From the NCBI RefSeq assembly GCF_014201885.1, contig NZ_JACHFN010000003.1:241646-305645 (forward strand): a stretch of DNA of 64,000 nucleotides. The letters are read 5' to 3'. The stretch's first letter is position 1; each line of letters opens with the position of its first letter. The stretch is from Deinococcus budaensis (GTDB lineage Bacteria; Deinococcota; Deinococci; Deinococcales; Deinococcaceae). The notes beneath the pieces were generated by a model. The model was not told where the DNA came from and made no database searches. It worked only from the letters and a program-made list of their open reading frames with translations. This document shows positions 33,301-45,722 of the stretch, in pieces. A program made the position numbers and the translations under genes.

Positions 33301-35025
33301 ATGAACCCCGATTCCGCCCGAACGTCGGCGCCCCGCCGGGAAGAGGGCATCGCCCTGGTGGTCGTCTTGCTGTTCACGGCGGTCGTCCTGACCATCGTGG
33401 TGAGCACCACCGCCACCCTGGCCGTGGGCGCGCGCGGCGGCGGCGTGAATGAGCGGGCAGCGTATCAGGCGCTGCTGGCGGCGGAGAGCGGGCTGAACAC
33501 GTTCGAGGTGAGGTTCAGGACCAAGATGGAGAGCCTCCCCCTCAACCAGAGGTTGCGGGGCAACGTGGGTGCGGCCCGCTTCAATGCCTGGCTGCTCCGG
33601 TATGGCCTGAACAGCTACAGCACAGGCGCGGATCAAAGCACGTCCCTGGCCTTCGATACCACTGTTGGCGCAGATTCACTGGTCCTGGTCGCCACCGGAG
33701 CGCCCGGCCTCTCCAAGAAGGTCGTCCTTCAGAACTATCAGGCTGACTACGCCCCGGGCTACAACATCCGTGCCGACGCTCCGCTGGTGTCTTACCCCAA
33801 CGTGGACCTCAAGGGAGGTGCCCGGGTTGAAGGCGAACGTCTGGCAGATGCCAACAACACAGGCGTCACCCCAGTCGCCAGGACCAATGTGCCTCCTCCT
33901 GGCAGCCTGACCGTGAATACGACCGCCACCACGCCCACCTTTCCCCTCAACGTCACGAGAACCCTGGGCAACCGACTGCTGCTGGCCGCCAATGACTATG
34001 TCGATATTGGCGGGACCAGTTACAAAGTCATGGGGACGCAGAATCAGGGAACCCAGGTTACCTTGCAGCCCCTCATCCAACCGAGCGTCAACGTCATCAC
34101 GAATGCCGTATCCATCAAGCGCATCGACTCGGCTGTCACGGCGCCCTTTACCCAGCAGAGTGGGGTGCAGACCGTCATTCAGGTTTCTGACCCTACGTTT
34201 TTCGTCAAGGGTTCAGTAATCCAGATCGGGACGATGAAAGGGACCGTCAGGGTCGTCGACAATGTCAACAAAACGATCGAAGTCCTTTGGGACAGCGCCC
34301 CCAGCGGCACGGTGACCCAGCAAGAGGGCAGCGTCATCCGCCGGGATGTCAAGAGCGTGTCCTCCGGGTATACCGTGGACGGCGACACGGCTGCCATGCC
34401 CGACGGCGCCAACACCAACGATCTGCGGCTCAAGGACATGAATCCCTTCAACCCTGCCGCCGACACAGAGGCGAACGATCTGTTTACCCACACCTTTGGG
34501 CAGACCAAGCGCGAGATGCTCAATGTAGCGCCGTACAACGTCAACCTCACCGCCGAAGATCCCCAGCCCTGGGTGACTCCGGTGACTACCTTCAACGGAA
34601 CCGTCACGCCGGACAAGATCGTCTTTTTCAACGGCACTCTGGGCTTGAGTGGCAACCAGTCCCTCTGCGGCAGCGGCATCCTGATCGTCAAGGGAAACCT
34701 GACGGTCAACGGCACCTGTGACGCGGGGTTTCGAGGGGCCATTTACGTGATGGGCGACTATGACCAGCAGGGGAACTCCAAAATCAGCGGAGCCGTCATT
34801 GCGGAGGGAGCCACCGAGATCGTGTACGGAACCGAATGCGTTCCCATGCCGGGCAGCAGCACGGGCAGCGGGAGTGGGCCAGGCAACTCCTGCGATACCC
34901 AGGTCGCGGGGACTGGTCAGGGCGACGGTAAAATCGCTTACGACCGGGGTGCCCTGCTCGAAGCGGGTTCGCTGCTCACCCCTCCTACCTTCAGTACCGT
35001 TCAGGGCACCTGGAGGCAGCGTTGA
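33301..35025 (+). CDS. Large pilus-associated protein with PilX-like N-terminus
   Basis: A 574-residue protein with a class III-like leader ending in Gly16 (PRREEG) and a hydrophobic helix IALVVVLLFTAVVLTIVVST. It lacks the Glu5 of major pilins, as PilX-type proteins do. The remaining 530 residues are Thr/Val/Asn-rich and probably beta-structured, with four Cys in the last third and a GNLTVNGTCDAGFRGAIYVMGDYD segment resembling a beta-helix. Base composition is less GC-extreme than neighbours. It is coupled by TTGA overlap to three minor-pilin genes. By position and size it could be a tip protein comparable with Thermus ComZ, but homology was not established. Confidence 0.78.
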   Translation: MNPDSARTSAPRREEGIALVVVLLFTAVVLTIVVSTTATLAVGARGGGVNERAAYQALLAAESGLNTFEVRFRTKMESLPLNQRLRGNVGAARFNAWLLRYGLNSYSTGADQSTSLAFDTTVGADSLVLVATGAPGLSKKVVLQNYQADYAPGYNIRADAPLVSYPNVDLKGGARVEGERLADANNTGVTPVARTNVPPPGSLTVNTTATTPTFPLNVTRTLGNRLLLAANDYVDIGGTSYKVMGTQNQGTQVTLQPLIQPSVNVITNAVSIKRIDSAVTAPFTQQSGVQTVIQVSDPTFFVKGSVIQIGTMKGTVRVVDNVNKTIEVLWDSAPSGTVTQQEGSVIRRDVKSVSSGYTVDGDTAAMPDGANTNDLRLKDMNPFNPAADTEANDLFTHTFGQTKREMLNVAPYNVNLTAEDPQPWVTPVTTFNGTVTPDKIVFFNGTLGLSGNQSLCGSGILIVKGNLTVNGTCDAGFRGAIYVMGDYDQQGNSKISGAVIAEGATEIVYGTECVPMPGSSTGSGSGPGNSCDTQVAGTGQGDGKIAYDRGALLEAGSLLTPPTFSTVQGTWRQR

Positions 35026-35522
35026 ACGCCCGCGGCTTTACCCTGATCGAACTTTTGATCGTGATCGCCATCATCGGCATTCTGGCGGCCATCGGAATGG
35101 TGAACTACACCCGCTGGCGCGCCAGCTCCGCCGTGATGGAGGGCGCCCAGCAGTTCGCGCAGGCGGTCAACACCGCGCGTACGGGGGCGAAACGGGCGAA
35201 TGCGTGCTGGCAGATTTCCCTGGTTTCCACCGCCACAACCAACACCCAGTATCAAGTCAAGCAGTACAGCGGCTCGTCGTGTCCGACGACCACGACCACG
35301 CTTTTGAGCACCCGGACGTACACCGTGCCTGCTGGAACCCAGCTCTTTCCCTCCGACCCGGCAGGCAATCCGGTCACCACCTCCGACCCCGTCGAATTCA
35401 CCCCTCCCTATTCCACCACCGACTCCTCTCCAAACACCTACACGGTGCGCTGGGCCAACAACACGGACATCCGGCGCACCGTGCGGATTACCAGCATCAT
35501 GGGCAAGGTGGTCGTCAAGTGA
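35022..35522 (+). CDS. Minor pilin, GspH/FimT-like
   Basis: A 166-residue prepilin. The leader MNARG is cut before F, giving FTLIELLIVIAIIGILAAIG with the conserved Glu5. The C-terminal globular part is Thr/Ser-rich with two Cys (CWQIS and SSCPTT), 27 residues apart, a likely disulfide. The start is TTG at 35022, overlapping the upstream stop as TTGA. Part of a four-gene pilus unit for type IV pili, natural transformation or a type II system. Confidence 0.88.
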   Translation: MNARGFTLIELLIVIAIIGILAAIGMVNYTRWRASSAVMEGAQQFAQAVNTARTGAKRANACWQISLVSTATTNTQYQVKQYSGSSCPTTTTTLLSTRTYTVPAGTQLFPSDPAGNPVTTSDPVEFTPPYSTTDSSPNTYTVRWANNTDIRRTVRITSIMGKVVVK

Positions 35523-35920
35523 GGATGCAAGCCGAACGGGGCCTGACCCTGATCGAGGTGCTGGTCGCCATCGCCATGTTCGCCGTGGTCTCGGTGACTG
35601 TACTGGCGATGTTCCCGACCATCTTCAAATTGAACAGCCAGACACGGGCGGATCAGGCCGTGACCATCGGGGCCAAGCAGTATCTGGAGAGTGCGCGCCC
35701 TAGCTTCTTGACGCCCACCACTTTCGACGCGGCGACGACCACCTCTCTGGCTGCTGCGCCGTCTGGAACGAGCGTCAACAATTACACCTGCGAGCGCGAA
35801 GTGGCAAACGTCCAAACGACGCCCGCTGGGGTCGTCATCATCAAACGTCTCACGCTGCGCTGCACCCATACCAGCCAGCCTACCCAGACGTTCACGCTGG
35901 ATTTCGGAAGACCCTTATGA
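35519..35920 (+). CDS. Minor pilin, PilV/GspI-like
   Basis: A 133-residue prepilin with leader MRMQAERG, then LTLIEVLVAIAMFAVVSVTVLA. GTG 35519 overlaps the previous stop (GTGA) and has AAGGTGG seven bases upstream. ATG 35525 is the alternative, but has no usable spacing. The soluble part is short, with two Cys (NYTCERE and LRCTHT) near the C-terminus. This is the PilV/GspI position in the usual H-I-J order. Confidence 0.85.
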   Translation: MRMQAERGLTLIEVLVAIAMFAVVSVTVLAMFPTIFKLNSQTRADQAVTIGAKQYLESARPSFLTPTTFDAATTTSLAAAPSGTSVNNYTCEREVANVQTTPAGVVIIKRLTLRCTHTSQPTQTFTLDFGRPL

Positions 35921-36660
35921 AACGCCAGCACACCCAGTCCGGGCTGACCCTGGTAGAACTGCTGGTCGCGATGGCCCTGATCGGCATCGTCTTCGCGATG
36001 ATCACCAACTGGCAGGTTTCGACCCTCAACATCTCGACGCGCACCAACGCCACGTCTCAGCGGCTGAGCGACCTGACGGACGTGACGGGATACGTGGGGG
36101 ACCGGGTGCGGTCGGCGCTGCGGGTCAGGGTGGCCACCAGTGGGCTGACTGTCAATGGAACGGCTTGCTCAGCCGACCGCCCTTGCCTCGCCGTGGTCTT
36201 GCCGGAAAACACAGCTTCCGGAGTCATCACGAGGTACAACCTGTACGTCTACCGAATCGACCCACGTTCTTTGGTCAATGCAGACGACAAGAGTGCAGAC
36301 ACCTGGGCAGAGAGCAATGTTGCGGTTCTGAGGGAATACCGCTCGGAAAACTCGGGCAGCTCTCCCAGCAATTGTGTCCCGGCGGCCACAGCCACCTTCG
36401 AGACGGACACGTCGGCACCCTGCGCAGCGATGCGCAATCTCGCGTCTGCGAGCACCCTGAGCAGTTTCGGGACCTACCTCGTCGCTGACTACCTCACGCC
36501 CGCCGACGAACTGGGCAGTGGCGTGGCACCTTTCGCCTACGACGCCACGACCAAATCCGTGACACTCGCCTTCCAGACCAAGCAGCAGGTCCGCGGCCAG
36601 ACCCAGCTCACCCCGGCCACCCCTTACACCCTCACCGTGCAGGCCCGCAACGTGCCGTAA
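35917..36660 (+). CDS. Minor pilin, PilW/GspJ-like
   Basis: A 247-residue prepilin with leader MKRQHTQSG, then LTLVELLVAMALIGIVFAMI. Its size and its place at the end of the operon fit PilW/GspJ. It overlaps the preceding gene by ATGA. Four Cys are found, two close together (NGTACSADRPCLAVVL). No pre-pilin peptidase or assembly ATPase gene is in the window, so the machinery is encoded elsewhere. Confidence 0.87.
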   Translation: MKRQHTQSGLTLVELLVAMALIGIVFAMITNWQVSTLNISTRTNATSQRLSDLTDVTGYVGDRVRSALRVRVATSGLTVNGTACSADRPCLAVVLPENTASGVITRYNLYVYRIDPRSLVNADDKSADTWAESNVAVLREYRSENSGSSPSNCVPAATATFETDTSAPCAAMRNLASASTLSSFGTYLVADYLTPADELGSGVAPFAYDATTKSVTLAFQTKQQVRGQTQLTPATPYTLTVQARNVP

Positions 36661-36680
36661 TTCCGGGTCCAGCCTGCGCC

Positions 36681-36686
36681 TACACT
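36681..36686 (+). promoter_or_regulatory. -10 box of a probably leaderless zinc-ribbon/HEPN gene
   Basis: TACACT, six bases before the ATG at 36693. Confidence 0.55.
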
Positions 36687-36692
36687 CCCCCC

Positions 36693-37496
36693 ATGCTCTT
36701 TCCGACCCTCTGCCCCGCCTGCGCGCGTGAGGTGCGCGTGGAATTCGCGGACAGCGCGGTCCATGACCTGACCTGCCCGCACTGCGGGGCCGCCTTTTGC
36801 GTGCTGGTGCGCAAGCACAAGTTCGAGGTGCTGTTCGATCTGGGCACCCGGGCACTGCTCGACGGCTACGCGCGCGAGGCGGTGGCGTCCTTTGCAGCGG
36901 CGCTGGAGCGCTTCTTCGAGTTCTACGTGTGGGCCTACGCGCTGGAGCGGGCCGCCGGGGCCGAGCGCGACTTCGGCGAGGCGCTGGCTGCGCTGGAGGG
37001 CACCTGGCGCCCGGTCGCCAGCCAGTCCGAGCGGCAACTGGGCATGTTCGCCCTGGCCTACCTGCTGCGCGAGGGCCGCGCGCCCGACTTCCTGACCCCG
37101 CAGGCCCTGGGCGCGGACTTTCGCAACCGGGTCATTCACCGCGGCGCCCTGCCCCGCCGCACGGAGGTCGAGGCTTATGCGGCCCGCGTCTTCGCGCTGA
37201 TCGACCGCCTGCTGACCGAGCTGGGTGAGGGCGCGGCGCACGCGGCCCTGGCGCAGGAGCGGCACTTCGCGGCCCACCTCGCCTCGCTGCCGGACCACGT
37301 GACGGCCGTGTTCGAGGAGCATCCGGGCATGTTCCGGGCGCGGCGATTCGGGGGAGCGGCGCCGGGCAAAAGTGTGCCCGGCAAGCGCGGCGCCGAGGGT
37401 GCCCAGGCCCGGCCCCCCAACGACGCCCAGGCTTTCGCCCGGGCGCTGGCCGAACGCGGGCCAGGGCTGAAACATTTCCGCAAGGGCACCGCATAA
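36693..37496 (+). CDS. Zinc-ribbon protein with a HEPN-like domain
   Basis: A 267-residue protein. A zinc ribbon is formed by Cys7, Cys10 (CPAC) and Cys28, Cys31 (CPHC). Residues 50-175 look like a helical bundle ending in DFRNRVIHRGALPRRTEVEAY: Arg144-Asn145-x3-His149 matches the R-[N/D/H]-x3-H motif of HEPN RNases, and the helix after it is typical. The C-terminal 90 residues are basic and partly disordered. HEPN domains commonly cut RNA in toxin-antitoxin and defence systems, or serve non-catalytically. No obvious antitoxin partner lies beside it. Function is inferred from the motif only. Confidence 0.7.
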   Translation: MLFPTLCPACAREVRVEFADSAVHDLTCPHCGAAFCVLVRKHKFEVLFDLGTRALLDGYAREAVASFAAALERFFEFYVWAYALERAAGAERDFGEALAALEGTWRPVASQSERQLGMFALAYLLREGRAPDFLTPQALGADFRNRVIHRGALPRRTEVEAYAARVFALIDRLLTELGEGAAHAALAQERHFAAHLASLPDHVTAVFEEHPGMFRARRFGGAAPGKSVPGKRGAEGAQARPPNDAQAFARALAERGPGLKHFRKGTA

Positions 37497-37579
37497 CCGG
37501 GGGCCGGGGAGGACCGGGAGTAAAGGGCACTTGAGTCCGCTCGCACCGCCTCGCCCCCGGCGTGCAGCGACACTGCCTC

Positions 37580-38508
<929 letters not shown>

Positions 38509-38512
<4 letters not shown>

Positions 38513-38913
38513 CCCAGGGAATGGCGGCATCCGGCACGGCGACACTCACGGTGGAGGGCCACGGCATCATCGAGGCGCGGGAGGGCGAGCGGCTGGTCCT
38601 GGCGCTGGAGCGCGGCGGGGTGGATATCCTGCACCGCTGCGGCGGGGTGGCCCGCTGCACGACCTGCCGGGTCAGCTTTTCGGAGGGCGAGCCGGACGCG
38701 ATGACAGTGGCCGAGTACGACAAGCTGACCGAGAAGGGGCTGCTGGGCCAGGCGCGGCTCTCCTGCCAGATCGAGTGCGAGGACGGCATGGTCCTGACGC
38801 CCCTCCAGACGGTGCGGTCCAGCGGCCTGGAGGCGGGCAAGGCCCCCGCCGAGGCCATCGAGCCGGCCCCCCCCGAGTGGACCACCCGCCCCGGCGCCTC
38901 CACCGAGGGCTGA
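38509..38913 (+). CDS. [2Fe-2S] ferredoxin
   Basis: A 134-residue protein with an N-terminal beta-grasp ferredoxin domain. Cys44, Cys50 and Cys53 ([12 protein letters not shown]) and Cys86 form the C-x5-C-x2-C-x32-C cluster-binding pattern; Cys90 is extra. The C-terminal 35 residues are Pro/Ala-rich and probably disordered. It is translationally coupled to the hydrolase upstream, an unusual pair since the hydrolase needs no electrons, so the coupling may be only genomic. Confidence 0.9.
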
Positions 38914-38962
38914 AGGCGGCCTGACTCTCCCGGGCACCTGGGCACCTCAGGGGGTCTCCGGC

Positions 38963-39748
38963 TCAGGCGGGCGTCTCGCGGGCGCCCTGTTCTGCCGCAG
39001 CTCCGGGCGCCTCTGCCCCGCCTTCACCCCGTACGCCCAGGGGATCGGTGGTGGCGGGGGTCCAGCTGGCCGCGCCGCAGTGCGGGCAGGAGGGCAGCGG
39101 GCCGCCGGGCCGCTGGATGGTGCCGCAGGAGAGGCAGGCGAGTTCGCCGCCGTGGAGGGTGCCCGCCCGGGCGGTGGGCGGCAGTTCCAGGTCCCAGGGC
39201 GGCACGATGGGCAGGCCCGCCGGAGCATCCTGGCCGTGCAGAAAGACGCTCAGGACGCCGTCTTGCTCGAAGTACACCCGCTGCACCTGCCCGAGCTGCC
39301 GCACGCCCTGGGCGCGCAGGCGCTCAAAGAGGTCCTCGCGGCTGAGGTTGGCGTCGGCCAGCGCCCGGGTGGCGATCACCCCGCCGCGCACAAGTTCGAC
39401 CGGCACGCCCTCGATAAAGGTCTCGACGCCCTCGCTGCGGATGACCAGATGCGAGAGCAGGCGCTGAAAGGCCACCACCAGCGCGAGGACCAGCCCCGCG
39501 TGGATCAGCGGCACCTCGGGGTAGAACATCGGGTCCCCCGCCGCCGACCCCAGCCCGATCACGATGGCGAGTTCCAGCGGACTGAGCTGCGCCAGCCCCC
39601 GCTTGCCGGTAATGCGCAGCAGCAAGACCAGCCACAGGAACATCAGCCCGGTGCGCACGGCGATCTCCAGCAAGAAAAGCGGGGACGTGTCCCCCAGAAA
39701 CATCCGCGTCAGGTCGAAGGGAACGACCTCGCTGCCTCCGGCGCTCAT
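38963..39748 (-). CDS. YetF/DUF421 membrane protein with C-terminal zinc ribbon
   Basis: A 261-residue protein. Three membrane helices occupy residues 20-105, followed by the two-part YetF cytosolic domain with ELVRGGVIATRALADANLSREDLFERLRAQGV, the DUF421 signature. An added C-terminal ribbon, CLSCGTIQRPGGPLPSCPHCGA, has a C-x2-C-x12-C-x2-C pattern not usual in YetF. The family affects stress and spore-envelope traits in Bacillus but has no defined reaction. Its ATG overlaps the stop of the small gene at 39745 (ATGA). Confidence 0.87.
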   Translation of the reverse strand: MSAGGSEVVPFDLTRMFLGDTSPLFLLEIAVRTGLMFLWLVLLLRITGKRGLAQLSPLELAIVIGLGSAAGDPMFYPEVPLIHAGLVLALVVAFQRLLSHLVIRSEGVETFIEGVPVELVRGGVIATRALADANLSREDLFERLRAQGVRQLGQVQRVYFEQDGVLSVFLHGQDAPAGLPIVPPWDLELPPTARAGTLHGGELACLSCGTIQRPGGPLPSCPHCGAASWTPATTDPLGVRGEGGAEAPGAAAEQGARETPA

Positions 39749-39942
39749 GGCCGCTCCGGCTCGGGGGGCCGGGCCGCCCCCGCCCCGGACAGGCCCAGGC
39801 CCGCCAGCACCCGCTCCCGGCTCCAGCCGGTCAGGGCGGCGAGGTCCCCCAGGGTCGCCTCAAACTCCGGGGTACCGGGCGCCAGCGCTCGCAGCCGCGC
39901 CCACAGCGCGTTGCGGCGTTCCAGAAAGTCGCGAGAGAGCAT
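39745..39942 (-). CDS. Small hypothetical protein
   Basis: A 65-residue protein beginning MLSRDFLERRNALWARL. It has two predicted helices and a helix-turn-helix-like segment (LGDLAALTGWSRERVLAGLG), then a Pro-rich tail. ATG 39942 was chosen from family-neutral criteria: it gives the shortest reasonable product, and TAAACT lies ten bases upstream. It is coupled to the YetF-like gene, so a joint role is plausible. Unrecognised. Confidence 0.55.
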   Translation of the reverse strand: MLSRDFLERRNALWARLRALAPGTPEFEATLGDLAALTGWSRERVLAGLGLSGAGAARPPEPERP

Positions 39943-39952
39943 CCTGGCACAC

Positions 39953-39958
39953 AGTTTA
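39953..39958 (-). promoter_or_regulatory. Possible -10 box of the small gene/yetF unit
   Basis: TAAACT on the minus strand, ten bases before the ATG at 39942. Confidence 0.35.
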
Positions 39959-40001
39959 CTGCGGCGCTCCGGTCCCGCTTGGGCAGCCCCGCCCACCGGG
40001 G

Positions 40002-40042
40002 GTCGGCCCCGGCCCCCACGCAGCGCGGGAACCGGGGCCGAC
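40002..40042 (-). terminator. GC-rich hairpin downstream of mltG
   Basis: An 11-bp perfect stem (gtcggccccgg 40002-40012 with its complement 40032-40042) lies about 32 bases after the mltG stop on the minus strand. No T-run follows. Confidence 0.5.
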
Positions 40043-40073
40043 GGTAGGCGGTAGGCGGTGGGCGGGGGGCGCC

Positions 40074-42079
<2,006 letters not shown>

Positions 42080-42090
42080 GAGCGCTGCCC

Positions 42091-42096
42091 AGCATA
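42091..42096 (-). promoter_or_regulatory. Possible -10 box of the pfkB-mltG unit
   Basis: TATGCT on the minus strand, 11 bases before the ATG at 42079, longer than the usual 5-9 gap. Confidence 0.35.
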
Positions 42097-42298
42097 CCGT
42101 TCCCGGTGGGCGGCGCGCGTGCTCCCCCCCAGGGGTCCCGGCTCCACTCGCCCTGCCCCGCTTGTGGGCGCTGGCGCCGCACCGTACCCTGGGTCTTGCC
42201 GCCCTGTTCTGCATGGATAACCAGGGTGGCCTGGCAGACACCAACCATGCGCGGCCCGCCCCCCTCCCTTTCGGCGGGCTGCGTGGAGAGGTGCCCCC

Positions 42299-42817
42299 AT
42301 GACCCCCCCCGACTCCGTTTCCTTCGATCCCGACCAGCCCGGCGCCGTGCCCGCCTCGCCCCCCATGCGGGAGGCCGCGCGGCTGGCGCTGGACAATGTC
42401 CTCCAGGGCCAGGGCGGCCCCTTCGGCGCGGTGATCGTGCGCGGCGGCGAGGTGATCGCCACTGGCGTGAACCGCGTGACCCAGCACGTAGACCCCACCG
42501 CCCACGCCGAGGTCGAGGCCATCCGCGCCGCCGCGCAGGCGCTGGGCACCTTCGACCTGTCGAGCTGCGAGATCTACACCAGCTGCGAACCGTGCCCGAT
42601 GTGCCTGGGCGCGATCTACTGGGCGCGGCTCTCGGCGCTGCACTACGCCTGCACCCAGGCCGACGCCGACGCCATCGGCTTTTCCGACCAGTTCATCTAC
42701 CAGGAACTCGCCCGGCCCCAGCACGAGCGCCAGCTGCCCACCGCGCAGGAGGGCCGGGCCGAGGCGCTCGCCGCCTTCCGCGCGTGGCAGGAGAGCGTGG
42801 TGAGGGTGGAGTACTGA
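42299..42817 (+). CDS. guaD: Guanine deaminase (CDA superfamily)
   Basis: A 172-residue zinc deaminase. Zinc ligands are His69 of HAEVEAI with proton-shuttle Glu71, and Cys99 and Cys102 of [15 protein letters not shown]. The C-terminal [16 protein letters not shown] matches Bacillus GuaD, where this segment completes the active site of the neighbouring subunit. It converts guanine to xanthine. There is no SD or -10 box close to ATG 42299, and GTGGAGAGG about ten bases upstream may be the ribosome binding site. Confidence 0.88.
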   Translation: MTPPDSVSFDPDQPGAVPASPPMREAARLALDNVLQGQGGPFGAVIVRGGEVIATGVNRVTQHVDPTAHAEVEAIRAAAQALGTFDLSSCEIYTSCEPCPMCLGAIYWARLSALHYACTQADADAIGFSDQFIYQELARPQHERQLPTAQEGRAEALAAFRAWQESVVRVEY

Positions 42818-42848
42818 GGGGCCGCGCGCCGCCCGCCCTGGCCCTGCC

Positions 42849-43490
42849 CTAGCCCTGCTCCAGCGGCGCCGCCCGCACCGCGCGCAGCGCCAGCAGGGTG
42901 GCGGCCACGTCCAGCGCCCCGCTGACGCCGTAGACGAGCTGGTCGGTGGGGGTGGGCGGGGTGCTGAAGCCCGCGATGGGCACCAGGTTGAACACCGCCA
43001 TGCCCAGGCTGAGGGCGGCGGCGAGGTTGAGCCAGTCGGCCAGCCGCTTGCGCCCCGCCAGATCGGCGGGGTTCGGCGCGAGGCGAGCCAGGCTGCCGTA
43101 CACCGCGTTGCCCGCCAGCACGCCCGCAGGCCACACGGTCAGCAGGGCGGTCAGGGCGACCCGGTTGGCGTCAGGCGCGCCGCCGCTCAGCACGAACAGC
43201 AGGGTCAGGAACCACAGCACCAGCCGCCAGGAGGTGAGCCACGGAAACGCGAAGCGCAGCGCCCGCAAGGTCCCGTCGCCGGGAGGCACCGCCCGCCCGG
43301 CCGTGACGCGCCCCAGCAGCAGGGTCCACCACGCCAGCACCAGCGCGGCCAGCCCCGCCTCGACCGCCGAGAACCAGGCCCCCTGCGACAGCCCGCCGCG
43401 CCACAGGCCGTAGGCCATGACTCCCAGCAGGCCCACGACCTGCAAGGCCAGCGCGCTCAGGGCCGCCTGGCGCCAGCGGGCGGGGGTCAC
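42849..43490 (-). CDS. Hypothetical six-helix membrane protein
   Basis: A 213-residue protein with about six hydrophobic helices (residues 8-29, 41-60, 87-105, 112-127, 150-168, 181-205) and short loops. No motif is recognised. GTG 43490 has GGAGG six bases upstream. It ends convergent with guaD, 31 bp apart. It is located in the gap between gatB and guaD and probably is transcribed with gatB upstream, only 25 bp away. Confidence 0.7.
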   Translation of the reverse strand: MTPARWRQAALSALALQVVGLLGVMAYGLWRGGLSQGAWFSAVEAGLAALVLAWWTLLLGRVTAGRAVPPGDGTLRALRFAFPWLTSWRLVLWFLTLLFVLSGGAPDANRVALTALLTVWPAGVLAGNAVYGSLARLAPNPADLAGRKRLADWLNLAAALSLGMAVFNLVPIAGFSTPPTPTDQLVYGVSGALDVAATLLALRAVRAAPLEQG

Positions 43491-43515
43491 AGGCCGCCTC
43501 CAGCAGCTTGCCGCC

Positions 43516-44982
<1,467 letters not shown>

Positions 44983-44989
44983 GCGGGCG

Positions 44990-44995
44990 AGGATA
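44990..44995 (-). promoter_or_regulatory. -10 box of a probably leaderless gatB
   Basis: TATCCT on the minus strand, seven bases before the ATG at 44982. Confidence 0.5.
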
Positions 44996-45096
44996 GCGCG
45001 GGGCCGCGCCCCAGACCGCGCGCCCACCGGCACGGGCGGCGCGGCTGGGCCAGCTCTCCCCTCACCCTTTCCCGCGCGGCCGGAACCTTCAGCCGC

Positions 45097-45633
45097 TCAC
45101 AGGCTGCGGCACTGGCCTTCGCGGTCGCCATTCACCTGGTTGCGGCCCCCCGTGGGCGCGCGGCGGTTGCCCTCACACTCCAGGTCGCCGGTCACGGTCA
45201 CGCGGGTCACGCGCAGGGCACCCGTGTTCTGCTCCAGCTGAATGTCGCCGTTCACGCGCACGTCCTCCACGTTGACGCTGCCGCCCTTCTCGGCCTGAAC
45301 GTCGCCGTTCACGATGCTGCTCGCCACGCCGATGCGGGCAAAGCCGTCTTCCGTGTCGATGTCGCCGTCGATCCGGGTGTTGCGGACGGTCAGGCTGGCG
45401 CCGCGTTCGACCTTCACGTCCCCGTTCACGCGGACGTTGACCAGCGTGCAGCTCAGGCCGCGCGGCACCGTCACGTCCCCGTTGACCGTGCGCCCGGCGA
45501 TCGTGCCGGAGCAGGGCAGGTCCCCGGCCCGCGCCTGACTCGGTTGGCTCCGGCTGGCCTGGGCCTGAACGGTCGGCAGGGCCAGCAGCGGCAGCAGGGT
45601 CAGGGCGGCCAGCGCCAGCGTCGCTTTGTTCAT
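45097..45633 (-). CDS. Secreted NGD-repeat protein, probable beta-helix
   Basis: A 178-residue protein with a signal peptide (MNKATLALAALTLLPLLALP, cleavage near residue 24). The mature part consists of about seven repeats of 18-21 residues, each opening with [V/I/T]-[N/D/T]-G-D-[V/I/L]: TVNGDVTV, RVNGDVKV, RIDGDIDT, IVNGDVQA, RVNGDIQL, TVTGDLEC and QVNGDREG. Such repeats predict a right-handed beta-helix, as in bactofilin-like and other polymer-forming modules. Cys pairs bracket the repeats. ATG 45633 follows TACGGT by six bases. Unknown function. Confidence 0.78.
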   Translation of the reverse strand: MNKATLALAALTLLPLLALPTVQAQASRSQPSQARAGDLPCSGTIAGRTVNGDVTVPRGLSCTLVNVRVNGDVKVERGASLTVRNTRIDGDIDTEDGFARIGVASSIVNGDVQAEKGGSVNVEDVRVNGDIQLEQNTGALRVTRVTVTGDLECEGNRRAPTGGRNQVNGDREGQCRSL

Positions 45634-45639
45634 GGGTGT

Positions 45640-45645
45640 ACCGTA
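45640..45645 (-). promoter_or_regulatory. -10 box of a probably leaderless NGD-repeat gene
   Basis: TACGGT on the minus strand, six bases before the ATG at 45633. Confidence 0.45.
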
Positions 45646-45722
45646 CCCGGGCTGGGCCAGGGTCCGCTGGGAGAACGGTGCAGGCGCCTTCACGCGGGAG
45701 GGGGGCCAGCAGGAAGCGAGGC

